From the NCBI GenBank assembly GCA_900469445.1, contig UBXM01000041.1:62001-126000 (forward strand): DNA of 64,000 nt, written 5' to 3'. Shown here piece by piece: positions 60,418-64,000 of this stretch (its first letter is position 1; each line of letters starts with the position of its first letter). Made by a program: the position numbers and the translations under genes. The notes under the pieces are model-generated. The model was given only the letters and a program-made list of their open reading frames with translations. It did not search any database and was not told the origin of the DNA. The DNA comes from Hyphomicrobiales bacterium (lineage in GTDB: Bacteria; Pseudomonadota; Alphaproteobacteria; Rhizobiales; Rhizobiaceae).

Positions 60418-62096
60418 AACCAGAAACTCCGGGCGGCACGGCGGCACTCGCCAAGGGCCTGACCCTGCTCGACATGGTTGCCGATGCGCCTGAACCGCTG
60501 CGTTTCGCCGAGCTTTTGCGCGCTTCCGGCCTGCCGAAACCGACCTTTGCCCGCATCCTGCGCACACTGATCGCCTATGGTCTCGTGCGGCAGGACGAGG
60601 CTCGCGGAACCTATGTTCTGGGCCAGCGCTTTCTCGAAATGTCACACAAGGTCTGGGAGAGCTTCGATCTGGTTTCGGCGGCCACGCCGGAGCTGGAGCG
60701 GCTGGCGGCCGAGCTTGGCGAAACGGTCGCGCTCTGCCGTCTCGATGGCGTCATGACGCAATATCTGGCCGAGCGCTCGCCCAACGGGCTTTCCGTGCGG
60801 GTGGAAGTTGGCCGCCGGGTTCCGCTGCATTGCACCGCACCCGGCAAGGCGCTTCTCGCTTTCCAGGATCCGGCGGTCGGACGAGCGCTTATGGATCGGC
60901 TGACGCTTGACCGCCAGACACCACAGACGATCACCTCGCTTGAGGCGTTACAGGCCGATCTGACCCTGACCCGGGCCCGCGGTTATTCGATCTCCTATGA
61001 AGAGCATCTGCTCAGCGTCAATTCGGTTGCAGCGCCCGTGATGGGACGCGACAACACGCCGATCGGCGTGCTGGTGGCGCTCGGGCCCTCATCGCGCCTC
61101 GAGGCCTCCAACATCCATCCGGTGGGACGCGAGCTGATTGCCGCTGCCCGGCGCATTACCGGCGCAGCAGGCGCGGTTGCCATCAGCTCGCGGCCCCGGC
61201 CACGCTCGGCAAGCGGAAAGCCGATGGCAGAGTTGAGCTGCATTCTGCCCTGGGGCGCGCAGCTGGGCGAAAGCCCGGTCTGGCACGAGGCGGAAAATGC
61301 GCTTTATTGGGTCGATATCCTGCATCCGGCAGTCCACCGTTTCGATCCCGCAACTGGTCGCAATGACACTTGCGAAACCGGCAAGCTTGTCAGCGCCGTC
61401 ATCCCGGTTACGCAAGGCCGCCTTCTGGTTGCTTCGCAGGACGGTATGGAATGGCTGGATTTTGCTTCCGGCCGCCTGACACCTTTCGTCAGCCCGGAAG
61501 CCGGCATTGCCGACAATCGCCTGAACGATGCCAAATGCGGGCCGGATGGCGCCATCTGGGTCGGTTCGATGCGCATCGACGCGTCCAAGCCGACCGGCGC
61601 GCTTTATCGCATCAATGCCGGCGGCGAATTCGAGGGCAAGGAAGGCGGCATCATCGTCTCCAACGGCTTGGGATGGAGCCCGGACGGGCGCACCTTCTAT
61701 TTCGTCGACACGGTGCCAGGCCTGATCCACGCCTATGACTGCGATCCCGTGAGCGGCACGCTCTCTGCCCGTCGCGAGTTCGCCCGTATTCCGGTCGCCG
61801 ATGGTCGGCCTGATGGTCTTGCAGTCGATGCCGAGGGCGGCGTCTGGTGCGCGATATGGGATGGCTGGTGCGTGCGCCGTTACCTGCCCGATGGCCGCCT
61901 TGATCAGGTGATCGATATGCCTGTGCCGCGTCCATCGAGCATCGCGTTTGGCGGGCAGGACCTGTCCACGCTCTTCATCACCAGCGCGCGCACACGCCTG
62001 CCTGCCTCGACCCTGGCCGAGGCGCCGCTGTCCGGTGGCCTGTTCTCCTGTCGTCCCGGCGTTGCCGGCGCGCGCATCTCGTTATTTGAGGGATAA
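60414..62096 (+). CDS. IclR-family regulator fused to SMP-30/gluconolactonase
   Basis: A 560-residue fusion in one uninterrupted frame. Residues about 10-75 are the IclR winged helix (ALAKGLTLLDMVADAPEPL; GLPKPTFARILRTLIAYGLV) and about 85-260 the IclR effector domain (VPLHCTAPGKALLAF; RGYSISYEEHLLSVNSVAAP). Residues about 275-560 are a six-bladed SMP-30 lactonase with the expected metal ligands Glu286 (LGESPVW), Asn371 (RLNDAKCGPDG), Asn417 (SNGLGWSPDG) and Asp467 (GRPDGLAVD); their spacing closely matches that of SMP-30. It may sense a lactone and hydrolyse it. Coupled to the epimerase gene by ATGA. Confidence 0.93.
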   Translation: MKPETPGGTAALAKGLTLLDMVADAPEPLRFAELLRASGLPKPTFARILRTLIAYGLVRQDEARGTYVLGQRFLEMSHKVWESFDLVSAATPELERLAAELGETVALCRLDGVMTQYLAERSPNGLSVRVEVGRRVPLHCTAPGKALLAFQDPAVGRALMDRLTLDRQTPQTITSLEALQADLTLTRARGYSISYEEHLLSVNSVAAPVMGRDNTPIGVLVALGPSSRLEASNIHPVGRELIAAARRITGAAGAVAISSRPRPRSASGKPMAELSCILPWGAQLGESPVWHEAENALYWVDILHPAVHRFDPATGRNDTCETGKLVSAVIPVTQGRLLVASQDGMEWLDFASGRLTPFVSPEAGIADNRLNDAKCGPDGAIWVGSMRIDASKPTGALYRINAGGEFEGKEGGIIVSNGLGWSPDGRTFYFVDTVPGLIHAYDCDPVSGTLSARREFARIPVADGRPDGLAVDAEGGVWCAIWDGWCVRRYLPDGRLDQVIDMPVPRPSSIAFGGQDLSTLFITSARTRLPASTLAEAPLSGGLFSCRPGVAGARISLFEG

Positions 62097-62860
62097 TGAT
62101 GCATCTCGAAACGATCTTTGGCCTGAAGGGTCGCACGGCACTCGTGACCGGTTCCAGCCGCGGCATTGGCGCAGCCATCGCCGAAGGGCTGGCGGGGGCG
62201 GGGGCACACGTCATTCTGCATGGCACAAAGGCTGGCGGAGCGGCTGGCGTGCAACAGCGGATTGTCGACAATGGCGGTACGGCGCAGGAGCTGGCGAGCG
62301 ATCTCTCCGCACCGCAGGCGGGCCGCGAACTGATCGAGCAGGCGGAAGCGATCGCGCCGATCAATATTCTCGTCATCAACGCCAGCGCCCAGATAAATGC
62401 CACGCTTGCAGATCTGAAATCGCAGGACTTCGCCTTTCAGGTGGCGGTGAACTTCGCTTCGACGGTGGATATGCTGCAGACGGCATTGCCGCTTATGGCA
62501 GCCCGCAAATGGGGCAGGGTGGTCTCCATCGGCTCGATCAACCAGCTTCGCCCGAAAGGCATCGTCACGGCTTATGCGGCGACGAAGGCCGCGCAACACA
62601 ATCTCATCCAGAGCCAGGCGCGAGATTACGCCAGGGACAATGTCCTGCTCAACACGCTCGCCCCCGGCCTCATCGATACCGACCGAAATGCCCATCGCCG
62701 AGACGAAGATCCGGAAGGCTGGGCCGAATATGCTCGCACTCTGAACTGGGTGGGACGCGCCGGGCGGCCCGAAGAAATGGTCGGCGCAGCAATTTTCCTG
62801 TCATCGCAGGCCTGCAGTTTCATGACCGGTGAGAGTATTTTTCTGTCAGGCGGTTACTGA
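62096..62860 (+). CDS. SDR-family oxidoreductase
   Basis: A 254-residue classical short-chain dehydrogenase. The cofactor motif is TGSSRGIGAAIAEGLAGAG, the structural Asn is in LVINASAQ, the catalytic Ser is in VVSIGSINQ and the YxxxK motif in TAYAATKAAQHNLI. The ending SFMTGESIFLSGGY is standard. The start overlaps the fusion gene stop by one base (a second ATG follows at 62099). It is the last gene of the cluster and may carry out the sugar oxidation that produces the lactone. Confidence 0.92.
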   Translation: MMHLETIFGLKGRTALVTGSSRGIGAAIAEGLAGAGAHVILHGTKAGGAAGVQQRIVDNGGTAQELASDLSAPQAGRELIEQAEAIAPINILVINASAQINATLADLKSQDFAFQVAVNFASTVDMLQTALPLMAARKWGRVVSIGSINQLRPKGIVTAYAATKAAQHNLIQSQARDYARDNVLLNTLAPGLIDTDRNAHRRDEDPEGWAEYARTLNWVGRAGRPEEMVGAAIFLSSQACSFMTGESIFLSGGY

Positions 62861-62996
62861 ATTGATCCGCCGGAACAGCTGATCTTGTTCGCGGCCTATT
62901 ACCAAAGCGACAACCAGCTCTTCCTGCACGAGTATGACGAGTTCTAAAAAGCCGTTGGGATCTGAGCACAAAGGAACGGCTTCGCTGTAGCCCAGG

Positions 62997-63689
62997 CTAT
63001 TCGACCTTGAGGCCCAACTGTCTGACCAGATCCGCTGCCTGATCCGATGAAATGACAGCCCCCTTGAAGCGTGCGGCATCGCGAAGTGCGATCCCCCCGA
63101 GATCCGCCCCACGCAGATCGGCCTTCTCGAAACGGCAATCGTCGAGGATGGCATTTCGAAGCGAAGAATCTTCGAAGACAGCCTCGCGGAAATCACATCC
63201 CGCGAGGTCGGCTTCGGTGAAATCGATCTTCTTGAGGAGACTCTTTCGGAAGGAGGCCTTCGGCATCAAGGTCATGGAGAGCTTCACCTCCTCCATGTGG
63301 ATGTTGAAAGTCTTCGCATCCGTGAAATTCGCTCCCGTCGCCTTGCATCTCAACAGCCGCAGGTAGCCCAGCGATGCTCCGAGGAAGCTGGCATTGTGGA
63401 AGTCGCCACCCTCTATGACGGCCTCCTGCATGTCGGCTCCCACGAAACTCGACGCGGCGCCACGGCACGATACGAAGACGGCTTCCTCAAGCGAAGAGCG
63501 ATCGAAACTCGTTCCCGCTAGGTCGCAGCTTTCAAACCGCCACCGGCTGAGGTCCAGCCTGGAGAGATCCACTCCCTGAAGACCCGCCCCGACGATATTG
63601 ACGCGCAGTCCGTCGCCGGAAAGCGCCTCGATGTCATGCCGGGCGAATTCGCCACCGTTGAGATGCCTGTCGAAGTCAGATTTCTTCAT
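62997..63689 (-). CDS. pentapeptide-repeat protein
   Basis: A 230-residue protein built largely of A(D/N)LXX-type pentapeptide repeats, which fold into a right-handed square beta-helix (GVDLSRLDLS; DLAGTSFDRSSLEEAVF; DFTEADLAGCDFREAVFEDSSLRNAIL-like stretch at about 165-200; ADLRGADLGG). No signal peptide or membrane helix. Functions in the family range from gyrase protection to secretion-system accessory roles; nothing here decides. It follows the truncated outer-membrane channel frame by 14 bases on the same strand. Confidence 0.88.
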   Translation of the reverse strand: MKKSDFDRHLNGGEFARHDIEALSGDGLRVNIVGAGLQGVDLSRLDLSRWRFESCDLAGTSFDRSSLEEAVFVSCRGAASSFVGADMQEAVIEGGDFHNASFLGASLGYLRLLRCKATGANFTDAKTFNIHMEEVKLSMTLMPKASFRKSLLKKIDFTEADLAGCDFREAVFEDSSLRNAILDDCRFEKADLRGADLGGIALRDAARFKGAVISSDQAADLVRQLGLKVE

Positions 63690-63703
63690 CTTCCGGTCCT
63701 CTT

Positions 63704-63901
63704 CTATCTGGATGCCGTGCGCTGCAGATCAGCGGTCACGATCTTCGCCGGCATCTTTCCCGTCCAGCCGCCTGCGAGTGCCTTGTTGAGGGTGAGGTAT
63801 ATGATCGCCAGGGAGAGCTGGCTATCGCTCAGGGCGCCTTCGGCGGCAAAGAGCTGACGCTGGCCGTCCAGAAGGTCAAGGTCGTTGAGGCCGCGGGGCA
63901 T
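63704..63901 (-). pseudogene. 3' stump of a NodT/OprM-type outer-membrane channel gene
   Basis: A 65-codon frame reading DLLDGQRQLFAAEGALSDSQ, then LSLAIIYLTLNKALAGGW, then a short tail. This matches the conserved C-terminal end of RND outer-membrane factors (LDAQRxLxxAE...LYKALGGGW). Family members are about 450-500 residues. Upstream in frame a TGA at about 63922 closes the reading, so the rest of the gene is absent. A strong hairpin lies just beyond. It is probably a remnant left by deletion or rearrangement. Confidence 0.55.
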
Positions 63902-63955
63902 TTGGGCCGGATGCGCATCTTTTCACCCGGTTTCATATCATCGCCTTGAATGGTT

Positions 63956-63986
63956 GGCTCCGCCCACGAGGGGTGTGGGCGGAGCC
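63956..63986. terminator. 12-base stem hairpin near the window end
   Basis: GGCTCCGCCCAC (63956-63967) pairs perfectly with GTGGGCGGAGCC (63975-63986) around a 7-base loop. It is a candidate terminator for a gene lying beyond the window, or a repeat element. No T run follows on either strand. Confidence 0.5.
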
Positions 63987-64000
63987 TGAACCGTCCGGGG

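Noticed and set aside
62861..62944. In-frame continuation after the SDR stop reading DPPEQLILFAAYYQ and on to TAA
   Set aside because: It looks faintly protein-like but has no start codon or ribosome site, is only 28 codons long and follows a normal SDR C-terminus; read-through is not supported.
1..64000. Search by eye for CRISPR arrays, tRNA or rRNA genes and prophage
   Set aside because: No regularly spaced repeats, no tRNA-like cloverleaf or CCA-ended element and no phage structural genes were noticed; a covariance-model scan would be needed to exclude small RNAs.

Overview
The window is high-GC DNA packed with tightly spaced operons and reads as a Rhizobiaceae-type alphaproteobacterium (Agrobacterium/Rhizobium group). 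This is inferred from gene content: GGAAC-N16-CGTT stress promoters of the EcfG/RpoE2 type, HWE-family histidine kinases, a denitrification nos cluster, a complete iol set and many sugar ABC transporters. The density of catabolic and transport modules would suit a secondary chromosome or megaplasmid, but no replication or transfer gene is visible, and no rRNA, tRNA, CRISPR or insertion sequence was seen.

Layout. (1) 1-3.4 kb: end of a 3-oxoacid CoA-transferase alpha gene, its beta subunit, an acetyl-CoA acetyltransferase and a LysR regulator (acetoacetate/short-chain acyl metabolism). (2) 3.5-11.8 kb: a signalling and stress island with a single-domain receiver, an HWE histidine kinase, a glycine-zipper lipoprotein, a 25-residue membrane peptide, a membrane protein, and an overlapping KaiC-like ATPase/hybrid kinase pair. 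Three transcription units here carry near-perfect EcfG-type promoters. (3) 12-15.9 kb: a PaoABC-like molybdenum aldehyde oxidoreductase. (4) 16-25.7 kb: nsrR and nosRZDFYLX plus a TatA-like gene, making a complete nitrous oxide reductase operon, with a predicted NsrR operator and an FNR-type box ahead of nosR.

(5) 26.2-39.3 kb: myo-inositol catabolism (iolG, iolC-DUF2090, iolD, iolE, iolB), a divergent LacI-family regulator, and a ribose/inositol-type ABC transporter with two extra sugar enzymes. Both promoter regions carry the same pair of TTGC...GCAA operators. Upstream of the transporter lies a collapsed copy of iolG (both ends kept, centre deleted) plus the iolG downstream leader, evidence of a duplicated control block. 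(6) 39.4-44.9 kb: a PotABCD/Fe(III)-type ABC operon (one permease has a probable N-terminal frameshift), a LOG-like protein and a divergent DeoR regulator. (7) 45.2-51.3 kb: a FadR-type regulator with an operator over its own start site, a Cys/Met-type PLP enzyme and a CUT1 sugar ABC transporter.

(8) 51.4-62.9 kb: a sugar-acid catabolic cluster with an SGNH hydrolase, 2-dehydro-3-deoxygalactonokinase, a DHDPS-family aldolase, an enolase-superfamily dehydratase, a second CUT1 transporter, an NAD-dependent epimerase/dehydrogenase, an IclR regulator fused to an SMP-30 lactonase with its metal ligands intact, and an SDR dehydrogenase. Together they can be read as import, oxidation, lactone hydrolysis, dehydration, phosphorylation and aldol cleavage of one sugar or uronate. 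(9) 63-64 kb: a pentapeptide-repeat protein and what looks like the 3' stump of a NodT/OprM-type outer-membrane channel.

The most unusual items are the collapsed iolG copy with shared operators, the IclR-lactonase fusion, the KaiC/hybrid kinase pair, and the stress-promoter island.
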